From Okeania sp. SIO2B3 (GTDB taxonomy: Bacteria > Cyanobacteriota > Cyanobacteriia > Cyanobacteriales > Microcoleaceae), in assembly GCF_010672525.1 (NCBI RefSeq), contig NZ_JAAHGH010000074.1, positions 1-39,157 on the forward strand: a stretch of 39,157 bases of DNA, read 5' to 3'. Numbering within the stretch: position 1 is the stretch's first letter; each line of letters begins with the position of its first letter. Both the position numbers and the translations under genes were made by a program. Below, piece after piece: positions 9,426 through 18,230 of this stretch. A model generated the notes under the pieces. It was given only the letters and a program-made list of their open reading frames with translations, was not told the DNA's origin and made no database searches.

Positions 9426-10480
9426 GACTACTCCAACAAGTTATACCACATCCAGTTTTCATATATCTGTCAGGAATTTTTAGGAAGAAAAAAGCTAGCG
9501 ATCGCCTGATCTAAGCAGGTACACAAAATTAATTACACACTTTTTCGGAATTAATCCCTTATACTGTATGCTTTGTATCAAATTAGGTTAGGTATAGTGC
9601 TACGCGCAAGTCAAAAGTCAAAAGTCAAAAGTTAAAAGTAATATCTGACGCTCGTTTGAGCATTTATAAATGTCCGCGCCCTATTTGCGTAGTGCTATAA
9701 ATAATTTTGTTTAGGTTTAGGTGCTTACAAAAGCTCTATAATTTAGAAATCACATAAGATTCGCGATCGCTCTCTACTCATTTTATTTTTGACATTAGAA
9801 AGCAGCGCTGCAACTCCACATCAGGGATGGTTCCAAGGAAAGAAATGCGTACAAAAAGACAGAACAAAAAATATACTTAAGTAATAAACATAAAAATAAT
9901 TTGCCTTGACTACTTAATTATTTCATCTGCGATGCGATCGCATCGCCTTCTATTTAATTGAATAAATACAGCATACATAATTTGAAGAAGCAGTCAATCT
10001 TGTTACAAATTATTATAATTAGAGTTATTTTAATTATTATTAAATAAGCTTAGAAATAAACTAGCTGCTTTGTATTGATTAATACAGCTAATTAAATACT
10101 AAAGCTTTGAAATGTATATTGTTATCAGTACAGAAACAGATAACTTAATGTTAACTAATTATTAGGTATATAAACTCTTGTAGATATAGCAATAGATAAG
10201 TAGATTAACTTGTGCAGATAACAATCCGAATCAGGGGAAATTTTCCCACTGTTCCCTGCTATGAATCTCAGGAAGTCCGGTCTCATAAAGATTTGCGATC
10301 GCTTTTAGCTATTTATTGACAAAAAGTATGCAATATGCTATTCTTAATATCTTAACAAAAAACTTTAATACTGAGTTCATTGTTAAGTAATAATTAAGGA
10401 TTCATAGTATAAAATTACAGTTCCTCTACGCTTCATCAACCATTTACAGGCAAAAAACTATATAATAAGGAAAAAAAACC
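9426..10480. other. Long intergenic region upstream of sigma factor
   Basis: About 1 kb without a supported gene. It contains an 8-bp periodic tract (agtcaaaagtcaaaagtc, about 9607-9640), several HIP1 sites, and long AT-rich sequence. The last 250 bp hold the sigma gene leader, with a TTGACA-like hexamer (ttgaca, 10316-10321) and an AAGGA Shine-Dalgarno. A long leader is usual for stress-regulated group 2 sigma genes, but nothing specific can be read. Confidence 0.45.
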
Positions 10481-11635
10481 ATGAAAATTCTACTTACAGA
10501 GAATTCAGGTAAGCATAAAGTCGAATTTCCAGCTCCCACTAATAACCCGGAAATGGCAGCTCAAATGCAACAAATGAGTTTGATGATTGCCGAATCACTA
10601 CATGAAGAAGATCAATATCAGGAGGACTCTAGTATGAATATACAGGCTGTAACTCTCCCATTATCAGAAAATTCACAAGACATAGATGATGCAGTAGGAG
10701 CATTATTTAAGCAAATGTCTCGCTATCCTCTTCTCAGCCAAAAAGAAGAAGTAGAATTAGCCAGGTTGATCCAAGAATTACTTATCTTTGAACAACTGCC
10801 AGAAAAACTAACAGATGACTTAGGACGAAAGCCTACAAAAGGCGAAATAGCAGCAGCAGCAGGTTTAACAGAAGCACAACTATCTCATCGCCTACATAAG
10901 TGTCGTGCTGCCAAACGCCGAATGATTAGCTCTAACCTCCGTCTAGTAGTTTCCATTGCCAAACGCTATCTCAACCGAGGAGTACCCTTTCTAGACTTGA
11001 TTCAAGAAGGAGCATTAGGACTAAACCGTGCCACAGAAAAATTTGACCCAGAGAAAGGTTACAAATTCTCTACTTATGCCTATTGGTGGATACGTCAAGG
11101 AATAACTCGCACTATTGCTAATCAAGGGCGTACTATTCGTTTACCAGTTCATGTAGTTGAACAAATTAACAAACTGAAACGAGTTTACCGCGACTTACGA
11201 AGGAAGTTAAATCGTATCCCCAGTGATGCCGAAATTGCTCAAGCACTAGAAATTTCTCACCAACAACTGCGTAACCTCCAACAAATTCGCCGGAAAACCC
11301 TTTCTCTAAATCATCGTTTAGGTACTGACGAAAATAGCGAGCTCCTAGACTTCTTAGAAGATAATGAAAATAGCACTCCCGAAGCGCAAATGAATGATAT
11401 GATGATGCGCCAGGATATCTTGGAAGTCTTAAATCATGTATTAAGCGATCGCGAACAGGATGTAATTACTCTCCGGTATGGTTTACTCACAGGAGAACCT
11501 CATACTTTAGATGAAGTGAGTCGCATGATTAATCTCTCCCGGGAACGAGTAAGGCAAATTCAAGCTAAGGCCATGCGGAAATTACGTCGTCCTCAAGTAG
11601 CTGAACGCTTAAAAGAATGGTTAAATCGATTTTAA
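10481..11635 (+). CDS. RNA polymerase sigma factor, group 2 (sigma-70 family)
   Basis: A 384-aa non-essential primary-like sigma factor. After a divergent Met/Gln-rich N terminus (1-65), region 1.2 begins at DDAVGALFKQMSRYPLLSQK. Region 2 is well kept: NLRLVVSIAKRYLNRGVPF, then DLIQEGALGLNRATEKFDP and the -10 recognition stretch YKFSTYAYWWIRQGITRTIA. Region 3 follows, then region 4 with DREQDVITLRYGLLTGEPHT and the helix-turn-helix LDEVSRMINLSRERVRQIQA. The long region 1.1 of the housekeeping factor is absent. Cyanobacterial group 2 factors (SigB-SigE) serve stress, nitrogen, carbon or dark responses; I cannot assign which. Its leader is unusually long and it has no operon partner. The upstream AAGGA fits the chosen ATG. 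Confidence 0.93.
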   Translation: MKILLTENSGKHKVEFPAPTNNPEMAAQMQQMSLMIAESLHEEDQYQEDSSMNIQAVTLPLSENSQDIDDAVGALFKQMSRYPLLSQKEEVELARLIQELLIFEQLPEKLTDDLGRKPTKGEIAAAAGLTEAQLSHRLHKCRAAKRRMISSNLRLVVSIAKRYLNRGVPFLDLIQEGALGLNRATEKFDPEKGYKFSTYAYWWIRQGITRTIANQGRTIRLPVHVVEQINKLKRVYRDLRRKLNRIPSDAEIAQALEISHQQLRNLQQIRRKTLSLNHRLGTDENSELLDFLEDNENSTPEAQMNDMMMRQDILEVLNHVLSDREQDVITLRYGLLTGEPHTLDEVSRMINLSRERVRQIQAKAMRKLRRPQVAERLKEWLNRF

Positions 11636-11677
11636 TAAAATTTCAAGAATTAAGAATTTAGAATGCGCGAATTTAGA

Positions 11678-11774
11678 ATTACCTCTCCTTTAAAAGAAGA
11701 GAATTGACTCAAAGGAAAATTTTTCTTTTTATCCTCTTAAAAGAGGAGGCTTTCAACCGCAATTTTTCGGTAAT
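11678..11774 (+). repeat. MITE-like repeat, ATTACC/GGTAAT family, short form
   Basis: A 97-bp element from attacctctcctttaaaag to caatttttcggtaat. Internal arms (cctcttaaaagaggagg) can fold into a hairpin. It ends 21 bp before the acetyltransferase ATG, so any leader transcript of that gene starts in or runs through the element. Confidence 0.75.
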
Positions 11775-11795
11775 AGTTGTAATAGCGATTAAATT

Positions 11796-12302
11796 ATGTC
11801 TTTAGATGAACTAAAATTGCGTAGTGCTACGCCAGCAGATGTACCTGTAATATTTGAGTTAATTAAAGCCCTAGCTGAGTACGAGAAATTATCCCATGCT
11901 GTTACAGGTAGTGTTGCTTCCTTAAAAGCTGATTTATTTGGCGATCGTCCCTATGCTGAAGCTATTATTGCTGAATTTGCTGGCCAACCTGTAGGTTTTT
12001 CTCTTTTCTTTCATAACTATTCAACTTTTCTTACTCAACCGGGAATTTATATAGAAGATTTATTTGTTTTACCGGAGTATCGAGGGCGGGGTATTGGGAA
12101 GCAATTGGTAAGTTATGTTGCACAGTTAGCAGTATCTCGAAATTGTGGACGTTTAGAGTGGAGTGTTTTAGATTGGAATAAACCAGCAATTGGATTTTAT
12201 CAACGTATTGGTGCATCAATTTTAGATGAATGGCGTATATGCCGTGTTACAGGTAATTCTCTCAACAATTTAGCATCTTATCTGGACAGCAATTTTGAAT
12301 AA
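11796..12302 (+). CDS. GNAT N-acetyltransferase, SSAT/thialysine type
   Basis: A 168-aa GNAT-fold enzyme that would transfer acetyl from acetyl-CoA to an amine. It carries the hallmarks of the diamine/thialysine (SSAT-like) branch: ATPADVPVIFELIKALAEYE at the N terminus, GFSLFFHNYSTFL, GIYIEDLFVLPEYRGRGIGK with the RGRGIG pyrophosphate loop (about residues 95-100), EWSVLDWNKPAIGFYQRIGA, and a terminal EWRICRVTG. These fit a complete protein; polyamine or aminoethylcysteine substrates are likely by family but not proven. The ATG at 11796 gives the expected N terminus but has no clear Shine-Dalgarno; the MITE lies immediately upstream. Confidence 0.88.
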   Translation: MSLDELKLRSATPADVPVIFELIKALAEYEKLSHAVTGSVASLKADLFGDRPYAEAIIAEFAGQPVGFSLFFHNYSTFLTQPGIYIEDLFVLPEYRGRGIGKQLVSYVAQLAVSRNCGRLEWSVLDWNKPAIGFYQRIGASILDEWRICRVTGNSLNNLASYLDSNFE

Positions 12303-12361
12303 GGCAGAAGGCAGGAGGCAGAAGGCAGGAGGCAGGAGGCAGGAGGCAGGAGGCAGGAGGG
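12303..12361. repeat. 7-bp minisatellite (ggcagga)
   Basis: Eight near-perfect copies of ggcagga/ggcagaa directly follow the acetyltransferase stop codon. The inverse sequence (cctgccttctgcctcc) recurs at about 13243-13272 beside the panB 3' end, so the pair flanks a 0.9-kb segment. Confidence 0.8.
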
Positions 12362-12464
12362 AAAATTACCTATCGATTCAAACCCCAAACAATTTTAAGC
12401 ATCCCTGTTGACCAAAAAATAAGGTCAATCGCCTCTCCTTTAAAGGGGATGAAAAAAATGAGGT

Positions 12465-12525
12465 ACTGATAACTGATAACTGTTAACGCAGTTCCGACCA
12501 TAGGAGGCTAACTGATAACTGAAAT
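12465..12525 (-). repeat. Short period-7 repeat (gataact), interrupted
   Basis: Copies of the gataact unit at about 12467-12485 and 12510-12522 are split by a short unique stretch. The same unit occurs at 13013-13045, 21695-21733, 22018-22055 and 34718-34756. Confidence 0.6.
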
Positions 12526-12611
12526 GACGGTGAGGTATTAAACCCGCAAAAGAAAAGATAAGATTCAGGTTGAATTTAATCCCATTTAATATTAGAAATT
12601 TAGTGCCAACC

Positions 12612-12652
12612 GAAAATTCTGAATTCTCTAAAGTTCAGAATTTTCTTTGTTT
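12612..12652 (+). terminator. Rho-independent terminator-like hairpin
   Basis: gaaaattctgaa (12612-12623) pairs perfectly with ttcagaattttc (12634-12645) across a 10-nt loop and is followed by tttgttt. The stem is AT-rich but long. It lies 0.3 kb downstream of the acetyltransferase and could insulate the next small gene. Confidence 0.55.
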
Positions 12653-12784
12653 AATGAGTTTATAGCAAGGAACAAGTTAGTGAGGACTTATGTTGATGAT
12701 GAAGCTGAGATAGAGAAAAGCTTTTGCCACTATTCCCTGTTCCCTGCTATATAATTTTGTTAACTTTTAATGAGGCTATTAACT

Positions 12785-12991
12785 ATGACTATTTGGGTAA
12801 ATGAACAGATAGATCCATCTGGTATTATCTACTCTTGTATTGCTTGTGGCGATCGACAACAGGCCCAAGAATGCCATGAGTCTTTTCAAAATAATTTAAC
12901 TGAGAATCAAAAGGAACAAGGATGGAAAGCTATACTGCGAACTGTTGAATCTTGGGATGAAGTACCTGTGAGTGCTTTAAAATTGAACTAA
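12785..12991 (+). CDS. Small conserved-looking hypothetical protein
   Basis: A 68-aa soluble protein starting MTIWVNEQIDPSGIIYSCIA at the second in-frame ATG; the upstream ATG at 12770 would add MRLLT. It contains IACGDRQQAQECHESF, three Cys, and a C-terminal WKAILRTVESWDEVP. It resembles, from memory, small uncharacterised cyanobacterial proteins that begin with WVNEQ. No function is known to me. It stands alone between a hairpin and repeat sequence. Confidence 0.6.
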   Translation: MTIWVNEQIDPSGIIYSCIACGDRQQAQECHESFQNNLTENQKEQGWKAILRTVESWDEVPVSALKLN

Positions 12992-13012
12992 TACCGTTTC
13001 ACAGAAGTCAAA

Positions 13013-13045
13013 AGTCATTTCAGTTATCAGTTATCAGTTATCAGT
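13013..13045 (+). repeat. Short period-7 repeat (cagttat)
   Basis: catttcagttatcagttatc continues as a perfect 7-bp periodic tract. It is the same sequence and orientation as 21695-21733 and 34718-34756, beginning each time with catttcagtt, which marks a dispersed repeat rather than chance slippage. Confidence 0.7.
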
Positions 13046-13274
13046 ACCTCTAGTTAAAGTCAGAGGCTTGAAATATTGAACCTTATTTTTTTTCATCCCC
13101 TTGAAAGAGGAGGCTATAGACCTTATTTTTTGGTTAAAGGTAATATTTTTGGGACTCAAAACTTTGACACTCCCTTGAAAGGGGAGGTTTGAGACCTTAT
13201 TTTTTGGTCAACGGTCGTTAACTATCCATAAGCAATTAGACCTCCTGCCTTCTGCCTCCTGCCTTCTGCCTTCT

Positions 13275-14063
13275 TCAAGATGGTAGTTGAGGAAATTTTC
13301 TCTCCCTAACTTCCCAACTATATTCTTTCACTGCTTGAGTAATATTTTCTCGCAAGTTAGCATAAGATTTAGCAAAGGGTGGCTGCCAATCAGAAATGCC
13401 TAAAACATCATTAATGACTAATACCTGACCATCACAATAGACACCTGCACCAATACCAATAGTAGGAATAGAAACTTTTTCAGTAATCTCTTTGGCTAAA
13501 TCTGCTCCAATATGTTCTAAAATCATGGCAAAAGCACCAGCTTCTTCCAAAGCGACAGCTTCTGCTAAAATACGCGCCCTAGCATCGGGAGTTTTGCCTT
13601 GTTTGCGATAACCTCCAAATTGATGAACAGATTGGGGAGTTAGACCAATATGACCCATAACCGGAATACCTACTGATGTTAATTTACTTATCGTTTGAGC
13701 GATCGCCTCATTTCCACCTTCTAATTTTACAGCTTGAGCGCCTGTTTCTTTGAGTATTCTCCCTGCGGAATGTATAGCTTGTTGAATACTTTCTTGATAA
13801 GTTAAAAATGGTAAATCTACTACTATTAAAGCTTGCTTAACACCTCGACGTACCGCTTTAGCATGATGAATCATTTCCTCAAGAGTAACTGGTAGAGTTG
13901 TATCATAGCCTAATGCTACCATTGCCAGAGAATCTCCCACCAAAATTAAATCTACTCCTGCTTGGTCTAAAATTTGAGCGATCGCATAATCATAGGCCGT
14001 TAAAGCTACTATGGGACGACCTTTTTGTTTCCATTGAATTAGTTGTTTTGTGGTAACTGTCAT
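13275..14063 (-). CDS. panB: 3-methyl-2-oxobutanoate hydroxymethyltransferase
   Basis: Makes ketopantoate from 2-oxoisovalerate and methylene-tetrahydrofolate, the first committed step of pantothenate/CoA synthesis. The 262-aa length from ATG 14063 fits the family. Signatures are [20 protein letters not shown], the metal/substrate loop [68 protein letters not shown] and [21 protein letters not shown] longer in-frame reading adds 26 residues unlike PanB, so I use [15 protein letters not shown]. It is a single gene; its leader runs into a repeat element 48 bp upstream. Confidence 0.96.
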   Translation of the reverse strand: MTVTTKQLIQWKQKGRPIVALTAYDYAIAQILDQAGVDLILVGDSLAMVALGYDTTLPVTLEEMIHHAKAVRRGVKQALIVVDLPFLTYQESIQQAIHSAGRILKETGAQAVKLEGGNEAIAQTISKLTSVGIPVMGHIGLTPQSVHQFGGYRKQGKTPDARARILAEAVALEEAGAFAMILEHIGADLAKEITEKVSIPTIGIGAGVYCDGQVLVINDVLGISDWQPPFAKSYANLRENITQAVKEYSWEVRERKFPQLPS

Positions 14064-14110
14064 TTTAATTAAGTTAAAAGTTATAGCAAGAAAAGTATAG
14101 TTTATATTAA

Positions 14111-14305
14111 CAGGACTTACACAAATTAACCTTGAAAACACCTATGTAGGGGCGAATGGCATTCGCCCTCACTTGATAAGCGTGTCCTTCGCCCTCACTT
14201 GATAAGCGTGTCCTTCGCCCTCACTTGATAAGCGTGTCCTTCGCCCTCACTTGATAAGCGTGTCCTTCGCCCTCACTTGATAAGCGTGTCCGTGCGTAAC
14301 TCCTG
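14111..14305. repeat. MITE-like element with CAGGACTTACRCAAA termini
   Basis: Ends caggacttacacaaa and gtgcgtaactcctg are imperfect inverted repeats of each other and match the ends of the element at 30362-30454. The interior holds a gcgaatggcattcgc palindrome (about 14154-14168) and the 26-bp tandem array. It lies just upstream of panB. Confidence 0.6.
14162..14291. repeat. Five perfect 26-bp tandem repeats
   Basis: The unit ttcgccctcacttgataagc plus gtgtcc is repeated five times without a mismatch (130 bp). There are no spacers, so it is not a CRISPR array. Perfect identity implies very recent expansion. Confidence 0.9.
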
Positions 14306-14798
14306 GTTTATATTACAGCAGATTCCGTACTAATCAGGTACAGCTAACCCTCGGGAATATTTTTTGTCTATTCCCCATTCCCTGTTGCCAGATGATATCA
14401 AATCTGTTGGCTTCGGAGTAATATAATTCTGTCGTCGTCGTACAATGGTTAGGAGCGAATGCCATTTGCTAACGTAGAGCTGCCGCTTTATATGTCGCGG
14501 AGCGTTAACGGAGTTATGCGACAGCAAAACGCCCCTACAATATTGACTCTTCTGTTTAAATACTGAATAACACCGATGCTACCGGATTTGATATGAGCTG
14601 TTGCCTGTTCCCTAAAACCATAAACATAAGTACCTCAAGGGCAGCGGGAAGTGCTGTAAATCAATTCATGGAGCAAATTTCATCAGGCGTGAGGTGCGCC
14701 TTGCGAGCAAGATGCTCGCACTAGAAAGATTCCCTCAATATCTGTATCTCAATTGCTTGGGGTCAGAAACCTCATACAATAGTTCCTTCTGCCTTCGT
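14306..14798. other. Intergenic region with repeat fragments
   Basis: No gene. Positions 14493-14536 nearly match 156-199 (tgtcgc.gagcgttaacg, then gcaaaacg). A small perfect hairpin, tgcgagcaagatgctcgca, lies at about 14711-14729. The rest is low-information spacer. Confidence 0.5.
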
Positions 14799-16346
14799 TC
14801 ATTGCTCCGATGCTAATAACATTTTGCCAAAAGATTTAATTACAGGTTGAATTGTAAAAAACGAACCTTCTGTTTCCATCACTTTTTCTACTAAACAACG
14901 TCTTTTTAATGATTGTGTTTCTTTCCATATATGTAGGGGCGAATGGCATTCGCCCTCAAACAAACCTTCTGTTTCTCTCAATTTTTCTACTAAACAACGT
15001 CTTTTTAATGATTGTATTCCTTTCCATAAATCTGAGTGGGAGTGTGGAAAATCTGCGGGAGTAATAGAAATATCAACTGCTGTTTCTTGATTAGCTATCC
15101 AAAATATTACTTGTTTTTCCAACTCTGATAAACGCTGAAAAATCCTCTCTAATATTGGTTCTAAATCTCCTAAATATAGGGTTGAGCAAGATAAAAATTG
15201 AGCTACATTTCCATCACATAAATCTTCAACAGCATCGGCAATTATATTTAACCATAAAGGATTTCCACCATAGAGATTAATTAACTCTAACCATCTATCT
15301 TCATCTGTTAAATTTCTCTCTTGTAAAAGCATTTTGCACGCTTCCAAAAAACCATAAATTTTTAAAGTATGACAGTAATGATTTCCTAGTTCTATTTTTG
15401 GCTCTTCCTGACTCAGGAGTAATAAACAACTTTGGTGGGATGATGTGGCTATTTGTTTAAAAAGTTTGCCATAATTTTCATGGTCTGGCAGGTAAGTGCC
15501 TGCTAATTCTCCACTGGCAAAAATTTCTTGTAGGTTATCAAAAATTAGTAAGCAACGATATTTACGGAGGTAATTTATTAATTGATTATTGGTAGTTTTT
15601 GCAGGAGAAAAATCTGCTGTTTTTTGGGAAGAAGAATCAGGTGGAGATAAAAAATTAATAATGCTTGTTTGGAGAGATTCTAAAGTGGGGTAGTTATCAA
15701 TATTGCGCCAGATTATATAATCAAATTTATCTTTTATTTGTTCAATTAATTGTAAAGCAAGTACGCTTTTGCCGATGCCAGCTAATCCTAATATGGTAAT
15801 GATGCGAGTGTGGTTTTCGTTTATCCATTGTTTGAGAGTGGTAAGTTCAGTGTGGCGATCGCACAAAGAATATAAATCTGGTGCTTCAGATAAATCATGA
15901 TTTTCTGGGTTAGTGTTGTTTTGATTTTGGTCAGTGGGAGTGGGGGAAGATTTGTTCTTAGGGGAGGGAGATTGTTTGTTTTCCCGACAGATATTTATAT
16001 GATTATTGTTAACATTTACCCAGTCATTAGCTGTATTTGAAATATGTGAAAAGTAGAAATTTTCTAATATGGAACGAGCATTAGATTGTTTAATATCTTC
16101 CTCTTTTAAAACATCCTCTAAAAGTTGCCATAATTCACTACCAACTCGTTTAACATGATTGTACTTGGAATGGCTATTTTCCGCTATTTCCGGGTATTTT
16201 TTACCTTCCAGGGTGCTTTGTAAAATTACTCTTTGCAGAGAATCTAAATGTTTTCCAGTTTTGGTGAATAACAAATTATCCGTTAATTCAACTAACGTCT
16301 GAACATCCATATCCACAGATAAAATTATCGTTTTGTTAGATTTCAT
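14799..16346 (-). CDS. NB-ARC/STAND ATPase with N-terminal helical adaptor, short C terminus
   Basis: A 515-aa protein. Residues 13-98 form the small helical domain often found at the N terminus of cyanobacterial NB-ARC proteins (LVELTDNLLFTKTGKHL, then KRVGSELWQLLEDVLKEE). A polar linker (about 112-160) leads to the NTPase: Walker A GLAGIGKS (Lys193, Ser194), Walker B CLLIFDN (266-271), then LYGGNPLWLNIIADAV like the GxP region. After the winged-helix part (LSELEKQVIFWIAN) it stops soon after FTIQPVIKSFGK, without the WD40 or TPR sensor usual for the family. Residues repeat KRRCLVEK.xETEG twice: a 99-bp tandem duplication containing a palindromic repeat read as EGECHSPL. ATG 16310 (MDVQTLVELTD) is a plausible alternative start. 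Likely a signalling or defence switch, divergent from the next cluster. Confidence 0.8.
   Translation of the reverse strand: MKSNKTIILSVDMDVQTLVELTDNLLFTKTGKHLDSLQRVILQSTLEGKKYPEIAENSHSKYNHVKRVGSELWQLLEDVLKEEDIKQSNARSILENFYFSHISNTANDWVNVNNNHINICRENKQSPSPKNKSSPTPTDQNQNNTNPENHDLSEAPDLYSLCDRHTELTTLKQWINENHTRIITILGLAGIGKSVLALQLIEQIKDKFDYIIWRNIDNYPTLESLQTSIINFLSPPDSSSQKTADFSPAKTTNNQLINYLRKYRCLLIFDNLQEIFASGELAGTYLPDHENYGKLFKQIATSSHQSCLLLLSQEEPKIELGNHYCHTLKIYGFLEACKMLLQERNLTDEDRWLELINLYGGNPLWLNIIADAVEDLCDGNVAQFLSCSTLYLGDLEPILERIFQRLSELEKQVIFWIANQETAVDISITPADFPHSHSDLWKGIQSLKRRCLVEKLRETEGLFEGECHSPLHIWKETQSLKRRCLVEKVMETEGSFFTIQPVIKSFGKMLLASEQ
14925..15023 (-). repeat. 99-bp in-frame duplication containing a dispersed palindrome
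   Basis: The stretch encoding WKxxQSLKRRCLVEKxxETEG occurs twice, 99 bp apart (Trp codons at 14925-14927 and 15024-15026). Between the copies lies ggggcgaatggcattcgccc (about 14936-14955), the dispersed palindrome also found at about 14150-14171 and 35011-35069. Being 33 codons long, the duplication keeps the frame open. Confidence 0.8.
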
Positions 16347-16580
16347 CTGACTGTATCACACTTTTTTCCACTAAAGCAACTAAACCCCACAGTTTTACAC
16401 TAAATAACTTCCAAAAAATTTACTATTTGCTACTAAATCACATTTTTTCAAGTAGGCAAAATAGAGATATATGTGACTTAATAGAAGATGTAGAAATTAA
16501 ATATTTAGGAATAGAAAATTTCGGAATCCTATATTTAGGATTTGTAGTTGATTCAAAGCATTAAACATGGAAATTATGCA

Positions 16581-17405
16581 ATGAGTTGGAATTTGTTGAA
16601 TTTGTTTTCTAAAGACTCTTCTAAGGAAGATCAGAAAATAACTCCTGATGAAGCAAAACGACTATTAGCTCAGTTCGAGGAATTGTCGCCAGATATGCAA
16701 GTAGCAAAAGTCAAGGAAATGATAACCTTTGATGAGGCTATTAGTTATTTCCAGAGCGAACTGCCACCCAATTCTGCTGTCAAAAAAGGAGCAATTATTC
16801 GTCAAGAACTACCTGAAGAGCAAATATTGGGGCAAGTATTTTTAGATAAAAATAATCAGATTGTTTGTCGGCAAGATGGCATCTCATACGGTCGTAAGTT
16901 AGCAGCTAGAAAACTGGATAAAAAACTTCAAGAAAGTTTTGATGGTAACAACGACATATTTATCTTTGAGATATCAAAAGATGAGCAAGTGGTTCATAAA
17001 CCAGAAGTCATCAAGGTGTCTGATGATGTTCAATTAACAGTAAAAGGATTGCCATCTGACTTACCCAAAGAAAAGCGTAAAGCAGTATTGGAAAGCTTAA
17101 TACGTAATACTTTATCCCGCTTACCTCAGCGGGGATATAACAAAGGAGAAAATATTTATCAGGGTCAAGCTAAATTAAATTTCAACAATGAATTATATGA
17201 GGTTTTCTTCTCCCTAGATGCTATTCGAGTTATAACTGCGCTAGAAATTTATAAAGAGGCTTTTGATGCCATAAATGCCGGAGCTAGAGAAGGAGTCTAT
17301 GACTCGGAGTTGGCAGAACTAGCAGCTAATCATATCAAGCAATCTGCTTGGAATGAAGTGCAGTCGGTAACGGACTTAAATCAAAGAGATTCACAAGAAA
17401 ACTGA
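16581..17405 (+). CDS. Unknown protein, first of three paralogues (long form)
   Basis: A 274-aa soluble protein from ATG 16581 (an upstream TTG would add 11 residues). N terminus: acidic helical part (ITPDEAKRLLAQFEELSPDM). Middle (about 80-140): a compact alpha/beta stretch with GQVFLDKNNQIVCRQDG and GRKLAARKLDKK. Residues 149-254 match the two next proteins: VQLTVKGLP, then YEVFFSLDAIRVITALEIYK, EAFDAI and YDSELAELAANHI. I do not recognise the shared domain. It is followed by three genes on the same strand with 70, 18 and 27 bp gaps and is divergent from the NB-ARC gene, so a shared regulatory region (16347-16580) and function are plausible. Strongly charged and without membrane segments, so cytoplasmic. 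Confidence 0.7.
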   Translation: MSWNLLNLFSKDSSKEDQKITPDEAKRLLAQFEELSPDMQVAKVKEMITFDEAISYFQSELPPNSAVKKGAIIRQELPEEQILGQVFLDKNNQIVCRQDGISYGRKLAARKLDKKLQESFDGNNDIFIFEISKDEQVVHKPEVIKVSDDVQLTVKGLPSDLPKEKRKAVLESLIRNTLSRLPQRGYNKGENIYQGQAKLNFNNELYEVFFSLDAIRVITALEIYKEAFDAINAGAREGVYDSELAELAANHIKQSAWNEVQSVTDLNQRDSQEN

Positions 17406-17474
17406 CAATGATAGATAGTAAATTTCAGAACTTTAAAAAAATTAAAACACTTTTTGAATGGAGGATTTTAGACA

Positions 17475-17837
17475 ATGACAGTTACCACCGAACAAATAGG
17501 GGAAAATATTGAAGTTATGATCGAAGGATTGCCAGAGGCAGCAATGACACCATCTCAGGTATCACAGGCAGCTTTAGCAATAGTTGAGCATGGAATTCCC
17601 CTAGGTTTCGATATTGGTGCGGGAATTCTGGGTGGCATCTGCAAGGCTACATTAAAAATTGGTAGAAAATATTACGAGCTGAAATATTCAATTAAAGTTA
17701 TGCGTGTTATCACAGCATTGCAGGTTTATAACGAAGCAATTACCTGGATTAAGTATAAAAAAGAAAGAGGAATGTTAGATCCAGATTTAGCCGATTTGGC
17801 TATTAATAAATTGACTGGAGACTTTAGAAACTTATAA
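17475..17837 (+). CDS. Unknown protein, second paralogue (short form)
   Basis: A 120-aa protein consisting almost only of the domain shared with its neighbours: an IEVMIEGLP strand (12-20), a helix, a glycine-rich IGAGILGGIC stretch (47-56), then YELKYSIKVMRVITALQVYN (67-86), EAITWI and LDPDLADLAINKL (101-113). Alignment by eye to the first gene is unambiguous in the RVITAL..Y.EA core. GGAGG lies 13 bases before the ATG. The glycine-rich part is hydrophobic but short and polar-flanked, so I do not predict a TM segment. No function known to me. Confidence 0.7.
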   Translation: MTVTTEQIGENIEVMIEGLPEAAMTPSQVSQAALAIVEHGIPLGFDIGAGILGGICKATLKIGRKYYELKYSIKVMRVITALQVYNEAITWIKYKKERGMLDPDLADLAINKLTGDFRNL

Positions 17838-17855
17838 AATATAATCAGCAAAAGT

Positions 17856-18203
17856 ATGGGAACAAGAACTATTGACTTGGGAAATGGGGCAGAATTAACT
17901 ATTGACGAGCCAAATTCATTGTCTTCTAGCGAACGTCCGCTATTAGTTACATCAGCAATTGTACAGGCAATTTCTGATTCAGCTAGTTTAACCCCTTCTA
18001 CACGGAGTGGCTTCTTACCAATTACAATTGGCTATGAAGTTTTCCGTATTTACTATCAATTTAGAGTAAGGCGGGTAATGAATGCTTTGACTGTTTATTC
18101 TGAGGCAATTAATCACATTCAAAAAAACCCCCATCTTTACGATCGGCGTTTAGCTACCAAAGCCATTCAAGTATTGCATGAGTGTTGTAAAGAAAACTTT
18201 TAG
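17856..18203 (+). CDS. Unknown protein, third paralogue (short form)
   Basis: A 115-aa protein 18 bp after the second paralogue. It keeps the same order: AELTIDEP strand (12-19), a helix (LLVTSAIVQAISDSA), LPITIGYEVFRIYYQFRVRR (54-73), then VMNALTVYSEAINHI (74-88) and YDRRLATKAIQVL (95-107). It is the most diverged member; the strand motif has lost the GLP. No clear Shine-Dalgarno is seen, consistent with translation coupled to the preceding gene. The conserved Y-x-E-A helix and the (Y/L)D...LA helix are common to all three. Confidence 0.68.
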   Translation: MGTRTIDLGNGAELTIDEPNSLSSSERPLLVTSAIVQAISDSASLTPSTRSGFLPITIGYEVFRIYYQFRVRRVMNALTVYSEAINHIQKNPHLYDRRLATKAIQVLHECCKENF

Positions 18204-18230
18204 ATAAACAAATGCCATGGAGATGATAAA

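Noticed and set aside
14162-14291. CRISPR-like array
   Set aside because: The 26-bp units abut directly with no spacers and lie inside a MITE-like element.
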